Below are positions 10,171 to 19,404 of a stretch of DNA of 52,228 nt, one piece after another. Location of the stretch: NCBI RefSeq assembly GCF_011320075.1, contig NZ_JAANPA010000018.1:1-52228 (forward strand). Reading direction: 5' to 3'. A program made the translations under genes and the position numbers. Source of the DNA: Sphingosinicella sp. YJ22. Its GTDB lineage: Bacteria; Pseudomonadota; Alphaproteobacteria; Sphingomonadales; Sphingomonadaceae. The notes beneath the pieces are model-generated. The model did no database searches. It had not been told where the DNA came from and was given only the letters and a program-made list of their open reading frames with translations. How positions within the stretch are numbered: position 1 is the stretch's first letter; every line of letters begins with the position of its first letter.

Positions 10171-10338
10171 CTGATACTCCACTACGCCCCTCGCGCCTTG
10201 TGGAGTGTAAAACGGACGAAGCGTCGTGGTGTTTCACAGACAAAGTTTGTAAGGCTCGCAAAGTCGAGTCTTACCCGTCACTTTACCGCCTGTGCCGAAC
10301 GGTTCGCCGTTACTTGCGGTAGGATGAACAAACGCTTC

Positions 10339-10641
<303 letters not shown>

Positions 10642-10731
10642 TCAGTGTCGTGGTTGGTTGCGGTAGAGGAACAATCGGGGTGACGCGCCGGTTCCGCCGC
10701 CCTAACCAGCTTGTCGACGAGGAAAGGCCCG

Positions 10732-11232
10732 TTGAACGAGACCGAAACATTGTCCCCGGCGATCCCGGGCGAGCTTGAGGAAGCGACCCGCCGGCTGCTC
10801 GACAAGGCGTGCGAGCGCGACATCAGTCTCGCCACCGCCGAGAGCTGCACCGGCGGCATGCTCGCCTCGCTGCTGACCGATGTGCCCGGCATCGCCCACG
10901 CCTTCGAGCGCGGCTTCATCACCTATACCGACGAATCCAAGAACGAGATGCTCGGCGTGCCCAAGGAGCTTCTCAAGGAGAAAGGTGCGGTGTCGAAAGA
11001 GGTGGCGATCGCCATGGCCGAGGGCGCGCTGGAGCGGTCGCGCGCCAACATGGCTCTCGCCGTCACCGGCTTCGCCGACAAGGGCGACGAGCCGGGCCTG
11101 GTCCACTTCGCCTGCGCCCGCCCCGGCCGCAAGACAGCGCATCGCGAGGAGCATTTCGGCCCGATCGGGCGCGGGCCGACGCGCGTCGAATGCCTTCGCG
11201 TCGGCATCGAGATGATGACGGAGATGCTGTGA
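10732..11232 (+). CDS. CinA C-terminal (PncC-like) nicotinamide-nucleotide amidohydrolase
   Basis: A stand-alone CinA C-terminal domain of 166 residues, the family of PncC, which deamidates NMN to nicotinate mononucleotide. The catalytic serine motif TAESCTGGMLASLLT and the ITYTDESKNEMLGV segment with the expected lysine are present. The usual glycine-rich loop AVTGIAGPGGG is changed to AVTGFADKGDEPG, so activity should not be taken for granted. The TTG at 10732 is favoured because GAGGAAAGG precedes it; an in-frame TTG at 10711 is the alternative. The stop overlaps the NAD synthase start (TGATG), which fits a shared NAD recycling role because NaMN feeds the pathway whose last step is NadE. 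Confidence 0.82.
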   Translation: MNETETLSPAIPGELEEATRRLLDKACERDISLATAESCTGGMLASLLTDVPGIAHAFERGFITYTDESKNEMLGVPKELLKEKGAVSKEVAIAMAEGALERSRANMALAVTGFADKGDEPGLVHFACARPGRKTAHREEHFGPIGRGPTRVECLRVGIEMMTEML

Positions 11233-13307
11233 TGGCGGCGGAGATGAACGCGATCGAGGCGCTGCCGTTCGAGTCGATCCACCGCCACGGCTTCGTCCGA
11301 GTCGCGGCGGCGAGCCCGTGCGCGTCGTCGGGCGACGTCACGTTCAACGTCGACCAGACCATCGCGCTGGCGCGGGAGGCGCATGAGCGCGGAGTCGATC
11401 TCGCCGTCTTCCCCGAGCTCAACATCTCCTCCTACGCGGTCGACGACCTCCACTTGCAGGACGCCTTCCTCGACGCGGTCGAGCTGGGGATCGGCCGGCT
11501 CGCGCGCGAGACAGCGGACCTGAAAACGGTGCTGCTGGTCGGCGCTCCGCTCCGCCGCAACGGCCGGCTCTACAATTGCGGCCTTGCCCTCTCGCGCGGC
11601 CGGATCCTCGGCGTGGTGCCGAAATGCTTCCTGCCCAATTACCGCGAATATTATGAGAAGCGCTGGTTCGCCTCCGGCATCGGCACCGAGGGGCTGACCA
11701 TCCGTGTCGCCGGGCAGGAGGTACCGTTCGGCCCCGACCAGATCTTCGCTGCGGATAGCCTGCCGGACTTCATCTTCCACATCGAGCTGTGCGAGGATTA
11801 TTGGGCGCCGCTTCCGCCCTCGACCAACGGCGCGATGGCCGGCGCCTTGATCCTCACCAATCTTTCCGCCTCCAACATCACCATCGGCAAGGCCGACGAG
11901 CGCAAGCTGCTCTGCGCCGCCCAGGCGAGCCGCTGCCACGCCGCCTATGTCTATTCGGCGTCGGGGCCGGGCGAGAGCACCACCGACCTCGCCTGGGACG
12001 GCCAGGGCTCGGTCTACGAGCTCGGCGAGCTGCTCGCCGAGACCGGCCGCTTCGACCGCGGCAACGAGCTCGCGGTCGCCGACATCGACGTCCAGCGGCT
12101 GCGGCTGGAGCGGATGCGCAACGGCACGTTCAACGACAATGCCCGCGCCGCCGGCCACCCGGAGAAGAGCTTCCGTCGGGTCGGGTTCGATCACGCCCTG
12201 GCCGACCGCGACATCGGCTTCGAGCGGATCCTGCGCCGCTTTCCCTATGTGCCGAACCGCGCCGACCAGCTCGACCAGGACTGCTACGAGGCGTTCAACA
12301 TCCAGATCCAGGGCCTCGCCAAGCGCTTCCAGACGACGAGCGGCAAGCACCTCGTCATCGGCGTGTCGGGCGGGCTCGATTCCACCCACGCCCTGATCGT
12401 CGCGGCCAAAGTGTGCGACTGGCTCGACATCCCGCGCTCGACCATCCTCGGCTACACCATGCCGGGCTTCGCCACGGGCGAGACCACAAAGTCCAACGCC
12501 TGGGCGCTGATGCGCGCGCTCGGCATCGAGGCGGCGGAGATCGACATCCGCCCGGCCGCGACCCAGATGCTCAAGGACATGGGTCACCCCTTCGCCAAGG
12601 GCGAGCAAGTCTACGACATCACCTTCGAGAATGTTCAGGCGGGGCTTCGCACCGACTATCTGTTCCGCCTCGCCAACCATCGCGGCGGCTTCGTCGTCGG
12701 CACCGGCGACCTCAGCGAGGTGGCCTTGGGCTGGTCGACCTATGGGGTCGGCGACCAGATGAGCCATTACGGCGTCAATGCCGGCGTGCCCAAGACGCTG
12801 ATCCAATATCTCGTGCGCTGGGTGATCAAGTCGGGCCAGTTCGACGCCGAGACCAACAAGGTGCTTCAGGCTATCCTCGACACCAAGATCTCGCCCGAGC
12901 TGGTCCCCGCCGACGACGAAGGCGCGATTCAGTCGACCGAGGACCGGATCGGCCCGTACGAGCTTCACGACTTCTTCCTGTGGCACGTCCTTCGCCACGG
13001 CCAAAAGCCGTCCAAGGTCGCGTTCCTCGCCTGGCAGGCGTGGAAGGACCGCTCGGCGGGCCTGTGGCCGTTCGACTATCCCGAGCCTCTCAAGCGCGAA
13101 TATGACCTCGCCACGATCGTCAAATGGCTCGAGGTGTTCCTGTTCCGCTTCTTCCAGATCAGCCAGTTCAAGCGCAGCGCCATCCCCAACTCGCCCAAGG
13201 TGTCGGCGGGTGGCGCGTTGAGTCCGCGCGGCGACTGGCGCGCGCCGAGCGACGGCACCGCCGCGCCGTGGCTCGAGGAACTGAAGCGGGCGCTGCCGAA
13301 GGGCTGA
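11232..13307 (+). CDS. nadE: Glutamine-dependent NAD(+) synthase
   Basis: A 691-residue two-domain enzyme that converts nicotinate adenine dinucleotide to NAD using glutamine as ammonia source. The N-terminal nitrilase-like glutaminase domain has the triad Glu62 (FPELNISSY), Lys131 (VPKCFLPN) and Cys187 (IELCEDYWAP). The synthetase domain follows from about residue 350, with the PP-loop VIGVSGGLDSTHAL near 376-389 and the NAD synthase segment GTGDLSEVALGWSTYGVGD. The length fits the long glutamine-dependent class seen in Mycobacterium and many proteobacteria. Start ATG 11232 overlaps the CinA-family stop by one base. Confidence 0.96.
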   Translation: MAAEMNAIEALPFESIHRHGFVRVAAASPCASSGDVTFNVDQTIALAREAHERGVDLAVFPELNISSYAVDDLHLQDAFLDAVELGIGRLARETADLKTVLLVGAPLRRNGRLYNCGLALSRGRILGVVPKCFLPNYREYYEKRWFASGIGTEGLTIRVAGQEVPFGPDQIFAADSLPDFIFHIELCEDYWAPLPPSTNGAMAGALILTNLSASNITIGKADERKLLCAAQASRCHAAYVYSASGPGESTTDLAWDGQGSVYELGELLAETGRFDRGNELAVADIDVQRLRLERMRNGTFNDNARAAGHPEKSFRRVGFDHALADRDIGFERILRRFPYVPNRADQLDQDCYEAFNIQIQGLAKRFQTTSGKHLVIGVSGGLDSTHALIVAAKVCDWLDIPRSTILGYTMPGFATGETTKSNAWALMRALGIEAAEIDIRPAATQMLKDMGHPFAKGEQVYDITFENVQAGLRTDYLFRLANHRGGFVVGTGDLSEVALGWSTYGVGDQMSHYGVNAGVPKTLIQYLVRWVIKSGQFDAETNKVLQAILDTKISPELVPADDEGAIQSTEDRIGPYELHDFFLWHVLRHGQKPSKVAFLAWQAWKDRSAGLWPFDYPEPLKREYDLATIVKWLEVFLFRFFQISQFKRSAIPNSPKVSAGGALSPRGDWRAPSDGTAAPWLEELKRALPKG

Positions 13308-13420
13308 CTCGCCCGCTCCCGCGCCCGTCGAGTGCTTGCCTGCCTTGGTCGAATAGTGCAGCGGGTCCCCATCACGAACCAGAACACAAGCGGGCAAAGA
13401 CTCGCTCAGGGAGGGTAATC

Positions 13421-16400
13421 ATGTTCAGGGGCCTCGCCGCCGTTTCGCTTCTTCTGCTGTCCAGCACCAGCCTCGCCACCGCCCAACAGGGCCGCGGCGG
13501 CGGCGGCTCGGGCAGCGCGCCCGCCTGGGACGTCAACGCCCCTCCCGGCCAGACCCTCCGCCAGGTTCGGATCGACACCGACGAAGGCACCTGGATGAAC
13601 GTCGATCTGTCGCCGGACGGCCGCACCATCGCGTTCGACATGCTCGGCGACATCTATGTGATGCCGGTCGTCGGCGGCACGCCGCGCCGGCTGACCTCGG
13701 GCCTCGCCTTCGACCACCAGCCGACCTTCTCGCCCGATGGCAGCCGAATCGCCTTCACCTCGGATCGCGGCGGCGGCGACAATATCTGGGTGATGAACGC
13801 CGACGGCAGCGGCGTCCGCCAGATCACCAACGAGACCTTCACCCTGACCAACGCGCCGACGTGGAGCCCCGACGGGCGCTTCATCGCCGCGCGCAAGCAT
13901 TTCACCACGCAGCGCTCGCTCGGCACCGGCGAGATCTGGCTCTACGATGCGAGCGGCCAGGGCAATGGCGTCGCGCTCGTTGAGCGCCCCAACCCGCAGC
14001 ACCAGAAGGAACTAGGCGAGCCGGTGTTCAGCCCGGACGGCGCCCACATCTATTTCTCGCGCGACACCACCCCGGGCGGCACCTTCCAATATGCCCAGGA
14101 TTCCAACCAGCAGGTGTTCGCGATCGAGCGCTACACGGTCGCGACCGGCGAGCGCACGACGATCGCCGGCGGCCCCGGCGGCGCGGTCCGTCCCACGCCC
14201 TCGCCCGACGGGCGAAGCCTCGCCTTCGTTCGCCGCGAGGAAGGCCGCAGCCGCCTGTTCGTCAAGGACCTCGCCACCGGCCGGGAGCGCCGCATCTACG
14301 ACGATCTCGACCAGGACCTGCAGGAGACCTGGGCGGTCCACGGCGTCTATCCGACCATGGACTGGACTCCGGACAGCCGCTCGATCGTGTTCTGGGCGGG
14401 CGGCCACATCCGCCGCATCGACGCGGCCGGCGGGGCGGCGACCGAAATCCCGTTCCGGGTGAACGACACCCGCGCGGTGATCGATCCGCCGCGGCCGGAA
14501 GTGGACGTCGCCCCGGCCACCGTCACCACCCGAATGGTGCGCTTCCCCTCTGTGTCCCCTGACGGCCGCCAAGTCGTGTTCGAGAGCCTCGGCCGGCTCT
14601 ACGTCCGCGACATGAGCGGCGGCTCGGCGCGTCCGCTGACCGCCGCCGACGGAGACTTCCAGCTGTGGCCGAGCTGGTCGCGCGACGGCAGCCGGATCGT
14701 CTTCTCGTCGTGGAACGACCGCACGCTCGGCCACATCCGCACCGTGTCGCCGGACGGCTCGAACCTCACCACCGTCACCGCCACGCCGGGTCATTACCGC
14801 CGGCCGCGCTTCTCGCCGGACGGCCAGACCATCGTGTTCGAGCGCGACAGCGGCGGCTTCCTCACCTCCGAGCTCTATTCGGGCGAGACCGGAATCTACC
14901 GCGTGCCCGCCAACGGCGGCGAAGCGGCCCGAGTCCTCGGCTCGGGCGCCAACCCGCATTTCGGCAATCTCAACGACCGCATCTTCCTCCAGGTCTCGGA
15001 GAATCAGAAGCAGCGGCTGGTCAGCGTCGATCTCGGCGGCGGCAACCGCCGGGTCCATGCCGAGGGCGACCTCATCACCGGCTTCGAGGTTGCGCCAGAC
15101 GGCCGCGCCCTCGCTTTCCGCGAGAATTACAACTGGTTCGTGACCCCGTTTTTCAACGGGGCTGCGACGATGAACCTGTCGAGCCGCTCCGGACCGCTGC
15201 CGGTGACCCGCGCCACCCGCCATGCCGGCCAGTTCGGCCGCTGGGGCGCGGGCGGACGCACGTTCAGCTGGACCTTCGGGCCGACCCTCTACACCGCCGA
15301 CACCGCCGCCCTAGTGAGCCGCGCTCCGGGCGCGAGCTATACCGCGCCGGCGCAGGGCACCAACCTGTCGATCACCGTCCCGGCCGACGTGCCGCAAGGC
15401 GTGGTCGCGCTGGTCGGCGCCCGCATCGTGTCGATGCAGGACGACAATGGCGGAATCATCGACGACGGCGTCGTGATCATCGAGGGCAACCGAATCCGTG
15501 CGGTCGGCCCGCGCGGCTCGACCCAGATCCCGGCCGATGCGCGCCAGGTCGATATGGCCGGCCGAACCATCGTCCCCGGGTTCATCGATGGCCACGGCCA
15601 CGGCCCCTATGGCGTCGACGAGCTGGTGCCGCAGCAGAACTGGTCGATCCTGTCGCACATGGCGCTGGGCGTCACCACCATCCACGACCCGTCGAGCACC
15701 GCGAGCGAGGTGTTCGCCGCGGCCGAGATGCAGCGCGCCGGCATCATCCAGGGCCCGCGCCTCTTCTCGACCGGCGAAGTGGTCTACGGCGCCCGCGCGC
15801 CCGGCGTGTACGCGCAGATCGACAGCTATGACGACGCGCTCGGTCACGTCCGCCGGCTTCGCGCGGAAGGCGCCCACTCGGTCAAGAACTACAACCAGCC
15901 GCGCCGCAACCAGCGCCAGCAGGTGGTCGCCGCGGCGCGCGCCGAGAATATCGCCTCGGTCGCCGAGGGCGGGTCGCTGTTCACCATGGACATGACCCTG
16001 ATCGCCGACGGCAACACGGTGCTCGAGCACAACATCCCGCAGGCGCGGCTCTACGAGGACGTGCTGAGCTTCTTCAGCCAGAGCCGGGTCGCCTACAATC
16101 CGACCCTGGTCGTGACCTATGGCGGCCTCGCCGGCGATCCTTATTGGTCGCAGGCCGAGCCGGTGTGGCAGCATCCTTTGCTTACCCGCCATGTGCCGCC
16201 GGGCGAGCTCGCCAACCGCGTCCGCGTGCAGACCGCGCCCGCCGATCAGTTCGTCGACCAGGTCAGCGCCCGCGAGGCCGATCGCCTCGATGCGCGCGGC
16301 GTGCTCGTTGCGACCGGCGGCCACGGCCAGCAGCAGGGCCTCGCCACCCACTGGGAGCTGTGGAGCCACGTCCGCGGCGGCGCCACGCCGCTCGAGGCGC

Positions 16401-16654
16401 TTCAGCATGCCACGGTCGATGCCGCCCGCGCTTATGGCTTCCGCGACATCGGCGTGATCGCGCCGGGCAAGCTCGCCGATCTCGTCGTGCTGTCGGCCGA
16501 TCCGGTCGCCGACATCCGCAACAGCGACGACATCACCCATGTGATGGTCAACGGCCGCCTCTACAACGCGCAGACCCTGAACGAGGAAGTCACCGGCAAC
16601 CGCCAGCGGCAGCCTTATTTCTGGGAAGATTCGCAATCCGCACCCGCGCAGTAA
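13421..16654 (+). CDS. Exported beta-propeller (PD40/TolB-like) plus amidohydrolase fusion
   Basis: A 1077-residue exported protein. A signal peptide (MFRGLAAVSLLLLSSTSLATAQ) leads to a Gly-rich linker. Repeated PD40 motifs of the type LSPDGRTIAFDMLGDIYVM and FSPDGSRIAFTSDRGGGDNIWVMNADGS fill roughly residues 50-630, forming one or two beta-propellers. From about residue 650 an amidohydrolase domain begins, with GRTIVPGFIDGHGHGPYG (first metal-binding HxH), a conserved VKNYNQPRRNQRQ lysine, LEHNIP, and ATGGHGQQQGLATHWELW, ending with LADLVVLSADPVADI. The last block has Gly where imidazolonepropionase-type enzymes have the catalytic Asp. GGGAGGG precedes the ATG. Probably a periplasmic peptidase or cyclic-amide hydrolase; substrate unknown. 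Confidence 0.88.
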   Translation: MFRGLAAVSLLLLSSTSLATAQQGRGGGGSGSAPAWDVNAPPGQTLRQVRIDTDEGTWMNVDLSPDGRTIAFDMLGDIYVMPVVGGTPRRLTSGLAFDHQPTFSPDGSRIAFTSDRGGGDNIWVMNADGSGVRQITNETFTLTNAPTWSPDGRFIAARKHFTTQRSLGTGEIWLYDASGQGNGVALVERPNPQHQKELGEPVFSPDGAHIYFSRDTTPGGTFQYAQDSNQQVFAIERYTVATGERTTIAGGPGGAVRPTPSPDGRSLAFVRREEGRSRLFVKDLATGRERRIYDDLDQDLQETWAVHGVYPTMDWTPDSRSIVFWAGGHIRRIDAAGGAATEIPFRVNDTRAVIDPPRPEVDVAPATVTTRMVRFPSVSPDGRQVVFESLGRLYVRDMSGGSARPLTAADGDFQLWPSWSRDGSRIVFSSWNDRTLGHIRTVSPDGSNLTTVTATPGHYRRPRFSPDGQTIVFERDSGGFLTSELYSGETGIYRVPANGGEAARVLGSGANPHFGNLNDRIFLQVSENQKQRLVSVDLGGGNRRVHAEGDLITGFEVAPDGRALAFRENYNWFVTPFFNGAATMNLSSRSGPLPVTRATRHAGQFGRWGAGGRTFSWTFGPTLYTADTAALVSRAPGASYTAPAQGTNLSITVPADVPQGVVALVGARIVSMQDDNGGIIDDGVVIIEGNRIRAVGPRGSTQIPADARQVDMAGRTIVPGFIDGHGHGPYGVDELVPQQNWSILSHMALGVTTIHDPSSTASEVFAAAEMQRAGIIQGPRLFSTGEVVYGARAPGVYAQIDSYDDALGHVRRLRAEGAHSVKNYNQPRRNQRQQVVAAARAENIASVAEGGSLFTMDMTLIADGNTVLEHNIPQARLYEDVLSFFSQSRVAYNPTLVVTYGGLAGDPYWSQAEPVWQHPLLTRHVPPGELANRVRVQTAPADQFVDQVSAREADRLDARGVLVATGGHGQQQGLATHWELWSHVRGGATPLEALQHATVDAARAYGFRDIGVIAPGKLADLVVLSADPVADIRNSDDITHVMVNGRLYNAQTLNEEVTGNRQRQPYFWEDSQSAPAQ

Positions 16655-16668
16655 TTTCTCGTTAGGGA

Positions 16669-16698
16669 GTGGGGACTTAACGTCCCCACCCTGTTTGT
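16669..16698 (+). terminator. Intrinsic terminator after the propeller-amidohydrolase gene
   Basis: A perfect 8-bp stem, GTGGGGAC (16669-16676) with GTCCCCAC (16682-16689), closes a TTAAC loop. It is followed by CCTGTTTGTTG, which is moderately T-rich. It lies 15 bases after the stop at 16654 and before the PilZ gene. Confidence 0.65.
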
Positions 16699-16713
16699 TG
16701 CGGGAGTGGGGCG

Positions 16714-17043
16714 ATGCTGGCGAAATTCGACGAGAGCATTTTGCGGCGGGTGCCGTTGCTGAATCTTCTGCGTCCGCCGCAGGTCGAGCAGCGTTCGGAG
16801 CCGCGCTACACCTGTTCCGAAGGCCAGCGCGCGACCCTGTTCCTCAGGGCCGGCGGCTCCTACGCGGCCCGGATCGGCAACATCTCGACGAGCGGTGCGA
16901 TGCTGAAGGTAGCCGCTCGGCCGCTGGTCGACGATCGCGTCGTGGTGAAGTTCGAAGGCTGCGACCCGCTCAACGCCACGGTGCGCTGGGTAAAGGACGG
17001 CTGCGTCGGTCTTCAGTTCGGCGACCCTATCTGCCTCGCCTGA
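16714..17043 (+). CDS. PilZ-domain protein (putative c-di-GMP receptor)
   Basis: A 109-residue single-domain PilZ protein. The c-di-GMP-binding RxxxR is RSEPR (about residues 27-31), and the second motif NxSxxG is NISTSGAML (about 54-62). The rest shows the PilZ beta-barrel strands (ATVRWVKDGCVGLQFGD). It would bind cyclic di-GMP and act by protein contact. GGGAG precedes the ATG. It lies just upstream of two tail-tube-like genes on the same strand, 93 bases apart; whether they share a transcript is unclear. Confidence 0.85.
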   Translation: MLAKFDESILRRVPLLNLLRPPQVEQRSEPRYTCSEGQRATLFLRAGGSYAARIGNISTSGAMLKVAARPLVDDRVVVKFEGCDPLNATVRWVKDGCVGLQFGDPICLA

Positions 17044-17136
17044 CCTGCTCTGCCGGCATCGCCTCCGCCGGAATGGGATCGGATCGCGATCCATGTTAGA
17101 TTTCCCGCCGGCTCCGACTCCTGGGGAGGGCGGCGG

Positions 17137-17586
17137 ATGGCTGTGCAGCGCGACAAGCCTTACGGTGAACAGAATTTCCTCGTCGATCTCGGCGACGGCC
17201 TGACCGACGAGCCCGACGGCGCCTTTAGCGAGGTCAGCGGCCTCGACACCTGGGTCGACGTCACCGAATATCGCAGCGGCGCCGGCCGCGATTCCAGCCC
17301 GACCAAGATCACCGGCCTCGCCCGAGTGGCCGACGTCACCCTGAAGCGCGGGATCATCGGCACGCTCCGTCTCTATCGCTGGTTCAACGACGTTCGGAAC
17401 GGCGATGCGGGCGCGATCCGCACCGTCACCATCACCCTGCTCGCCGAGGACCGAACGCCTGTGCTCGTGTGGAAGCTGATCCGCGCGCGGCCGGTCCGCT
17501 ACGTCGCCGGCTCCCTCAACGCGGAGGGGACGGACGTGGCGATGGAGGAGCTGGTCCTCGCCTATGAGCGGCTGGAGATGGAGTGA
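17137..17586 (+). CDS. Phage tail tube protein (T4 gp19 family), orphan
   Basis: A 149-residue protein with the conserved features of gp19-type tube proteins found in contractile phage tails and extracellular contractile injection systems. These are an N-terminal NFLVDLGDG strand, FSEVSGLDTWVDVTEYRSGAG, the PTKITGLARVADVTLKRGI block, YRWFNDVRNG, and a C-terminal VAMEELVLAYERLEME. GGGGAGGG sits six bases before the ATG. No sheath, baseplate, spike, terminator or ATPase gene of an injection system is near. Together with the next gene it makes a two-gene orphan set, so it may be a domesticated remnant or a tube used with components encoded elsewhere. Confidence 0.85.
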   Translation: MAVQRDKPYGEQNFLVDLGDGLTDEPDGAFSEVSGLDTWVDVTEYRSGAGRDSSPTKITGLARVADVTLKRGIIGTLRLYRWFNDVRNGDAGAIRTVTITLLAEDRTPVLVWKLIRARPVRYVAGSLNAEGTDVAMEELVLAYERLEME

Positions 17587-17975
17587 TGGCGCGCGCGCCG
17601 CAGCAGCGGCCGGCGCTCGCCCGCAACTTCCGAGTCGATCTCGGCAAGGGGATCGATGCGAGCACGATCAGCCAGGTCATCCTGCCGCGCTTTCCGGCCC
17701 AGCCCGAATATGATTCCGAACCGCTGCTGACCCTGCGAAGGGCGGCGAGCGCCGACCGGTCGTTCCACGATTGGTGGGAGGAGACCCGCGGCGGCCGGGG
17801 CAAGAGGCGCGCCGTCACGGTCACCATGGTCGGCGCCGACCTGGGCCCGATCTTCGCCTGGCGGTTCACCGAGGCGCGGCTCGCGGCGCTCCACTACGGC
17901 CTGCTCGATGCGAGCGCGGAAGGCGTGCTCGTCGAGACGATCGAGCTCGCCTTCGCTCGGATGGAGCGGGCCTAG
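17586..17975 (+). CDS. Second, divergent tail-tube-like protein
   Basis: A 129-residue paralogue of the preceding gp19-like protein. The framework is recognisable: NFRVDLGKG, VILPRFP, LRRAASADRSFHDWWEETRGG, VTVTMVGADLGPIFAWRFTEARLAALHYG, and an end VLVETIELAFARMERA that parallels the VAMEELVLAYERLEME end of the first. The central GL..TLKRG block is weaker. The ATG at 17586 overlaps the upstream stop (TGATG), so expression is coupled. Real eCIS loci also encode two or more tube paralogues, which supports the family call. Function here is unknown. Confidence 0.72.
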   Translation: MARAPQQRPALARNFRVDLGKGIDASTISQVILPRFPAQPEYDSEPLLTLRRAASADRSFHDWWEETRGGRGKRRAVTVTMVGADLGPIFAWRFTEARLAALHYGLLDASAEGVLVETIELAFARMERA

Positions 17976-17987
17976 GCCGCTCGGCGC

Positions 17988-18410
17988 TCAGATCAGGCCG
18001 GTGGTCGCCGCGAAGCCGAGGCTGTCGAACATCTCCATGAACTTCACCGCCTTGCCGTCGCGGAACGTCCAGATGTCGACCTTGGGCGAGTTGATCTCGC
18101 GGCCGGTGGGCTTGTGGCGCCAATGGCAGCGGCCGATCCACACCACGGTGTCGCCGTCGGCGACGATCTTCTCCTGGGGATAGTCGATCATCTCCCAGTC
18201 GCGGGAGAGGATCTCGAAATATTGCCGCGCCTCCTCCCGGGTCTTGCGGTCGGCGGCGAGATCGTCCGGGAGGCCGGGGTCGAGCACCGAGCCCATCTCG
18301 ATCTCGTCGGCCATCATGTCGATGATCTCGTCGACATTGTGCCCGCGGCTCTCGCGCCACGTGCGATAGGCCTCGGTAACTCGGTCGATCGGCAGATCCG
18401 CGTCGAGCAT
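17988..18410 (-). CDS. SnoaL-like / NTF2-fold protein
   Basis: A 140-residue cytoplasmic protein with the cone-shaped NTF2 fold pattern: an N-terminal helix pair (VTEAYRTWRESRGHNVDEIIDMMADEIEM), then strands in VADGDTVVWIGRCHWRHKPTGREINSPKVDIWTFRDGKAVKFMEMFDSLGF. Such proteins may be ketosteroid-isomerase-like enzymes or ligand-binding proteins; no substrate is suggested by the neighbours. GGGAGA lies upstream of the ATG at 18410. It converges with the tube-like gene across 12 bases. Confidence 0.78.
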   Translation of the reverse strand: MLDADLPIDRVTEAYRTWRESRGHNVDEIIDMMADEIEMGSVLDPGLPDDLAADRKTREEARQYFEILSRDWEMIDYPQEKIVADGDTVVWIGRCHWRHKPTGREINSPKVDIWTFRDGKAVKFMEMFDSLGFAATTGLI

Positions 18411-18497
18411 CGCGAGTTCTCCCCGGTGAAGCGACGAAGAATAGCATAAGCAGCGGGAAAGGCTGAGTCCGGCCTCGCCCCGGCGAAACCGGCCCGA

Positions 18498-19187
18498 CTA
18501 CTGTCGGAGCGCCTCAATTACGCGCGGGGTGATCGCGCTCACCATGCGCTTCACCCCCTGGAAATTGGGATGGAGGCCGTCGGCCTGGTTGAGCGCCCGG
18601 TCGCCGGCGACTCCGTCGAGGAGGAAGGGGTGGAAGGCGGCGTCGTGGGCGCGCGCCAGCTCGGCGAACATCGGACTGTAGGCATTGGCATAGTCCGGGC
18701 CGAGGTTGGGCGCGGCGATCATGCCCGCGACGAGCAGCTTCACCTCGCGCCGCGCCAGTTCGGCGAGAATGGAGTCGAGCGCCGCACGGGTCTGCGCCAC
18801 CGGGAGCCTGCGCAGCATGTCGTTGGCGCCCAGCGCGACGATCGCGAGGTCCGGCTTCCGCTCCAGCCCGTCCAGGGTCCAGGCGAGGCGGCGAAGCCCC
18901 TGCGCCGCGGTGTCGCCCGACACGCCGGCATTGGTCAGGCGCGCCGGGACGCCGTGACGCCGCAGATGCGCCTCGAGCTGCGGCACGAAGCCGAGTTCGC
19001 GCGGCAAGCCGAAGCCCGCGGTGAGGCTGTCGCCGAGCGCGAAGATGTGGACCTCGTCGGACGGCGCCGGGCGGGGCTGAGCCGCGGCCGCGATCGGCAG
19101 GGTCAGCGCGGTCAGCGCGGCATGGACGAGGAAGCCGCGCCGCCCCTGAAGCGCCGCTCCGCCTTCGCTCTCGTTGCCGGACCGCAT
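18498..19187 (-). CDS. Exported SGNH/GDSL arylesterase (TesA-like)
   Basis: A 229-residue esterase of the TesA (acyl-CoA thioesterase I/protease I/lysophospholipase L1) group. The four SGNH blocks are visible: FALGDSLTAGFGLP (Ser), NAGVSGDTAAQG (Gly), VALGANDMLRRLP (Asn) and NQADGLHPNFQGV (Asp-x-x-His). An N-terminal hydrophobic segment after paired arginines (RRGFLVHAALTALTLPIAAAAQ) suggests export, with a twin-arginine-like look though the consensus is incomplete. It hydrolyses esters or thioesters in the periplasm. The ABC transporter genes often divergent from tesA elsewhere are absent here. Confidence 0.88.
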   Translation of the reverse strand: MRSGNESEGGAALQGRRGFLVHAALTALTLPIAAAAQPRPAPSDEVHIFALGDSLTAGFGLPRELGFVPQLEAHLRRHGVPARLTNAGVSGDTAAQGLRRLAWTLDGLERKPDLAIVALGANDMLRRLPVAQTRAALDSILAELARREVKLLVAGMIAAPNLGPDYANAYSPMFAELARAHDAAFHPFLLDGVAGDRALNQADGLHPNFQGVKRMVSAITPRVIEALRQ

Positions 19188-19404
19188 GACCGCGCCTTAC
19201 GTCATCGACGCTTGCCAAGTCACGCTGCCGCTCGGAACGCTTGCCGCCGGCACGGGTTTGACGCTCCTCCTCGGTCTGCTCGGATCGCTCCCCGCGCTCT
19301 TTGCGCCAATCGTGACGTTCATGCTGGCGACAGGCGAAGCGGGCAACTTGCCGCCCGCGGAGCCGGGGCCTAAGCCAATTTCAAAGATTTAAGGGATGAC
19401 CGAC

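Noticed and set aside
10923-13397. An 824-residue minus-strand open frame opposite nadE
   Set aside because: It is a shadow of the conserved NAD synthase gene, which has all catalytic motifs on the plus strand.
19174-19392. A 72-residue hydrophobic ORF overlapping the start of the esterase gene
   Set aside because: It has no recognisable family and overlaps the divergent esterase start; its length is what chance open frames give in this GC-rich sequence.
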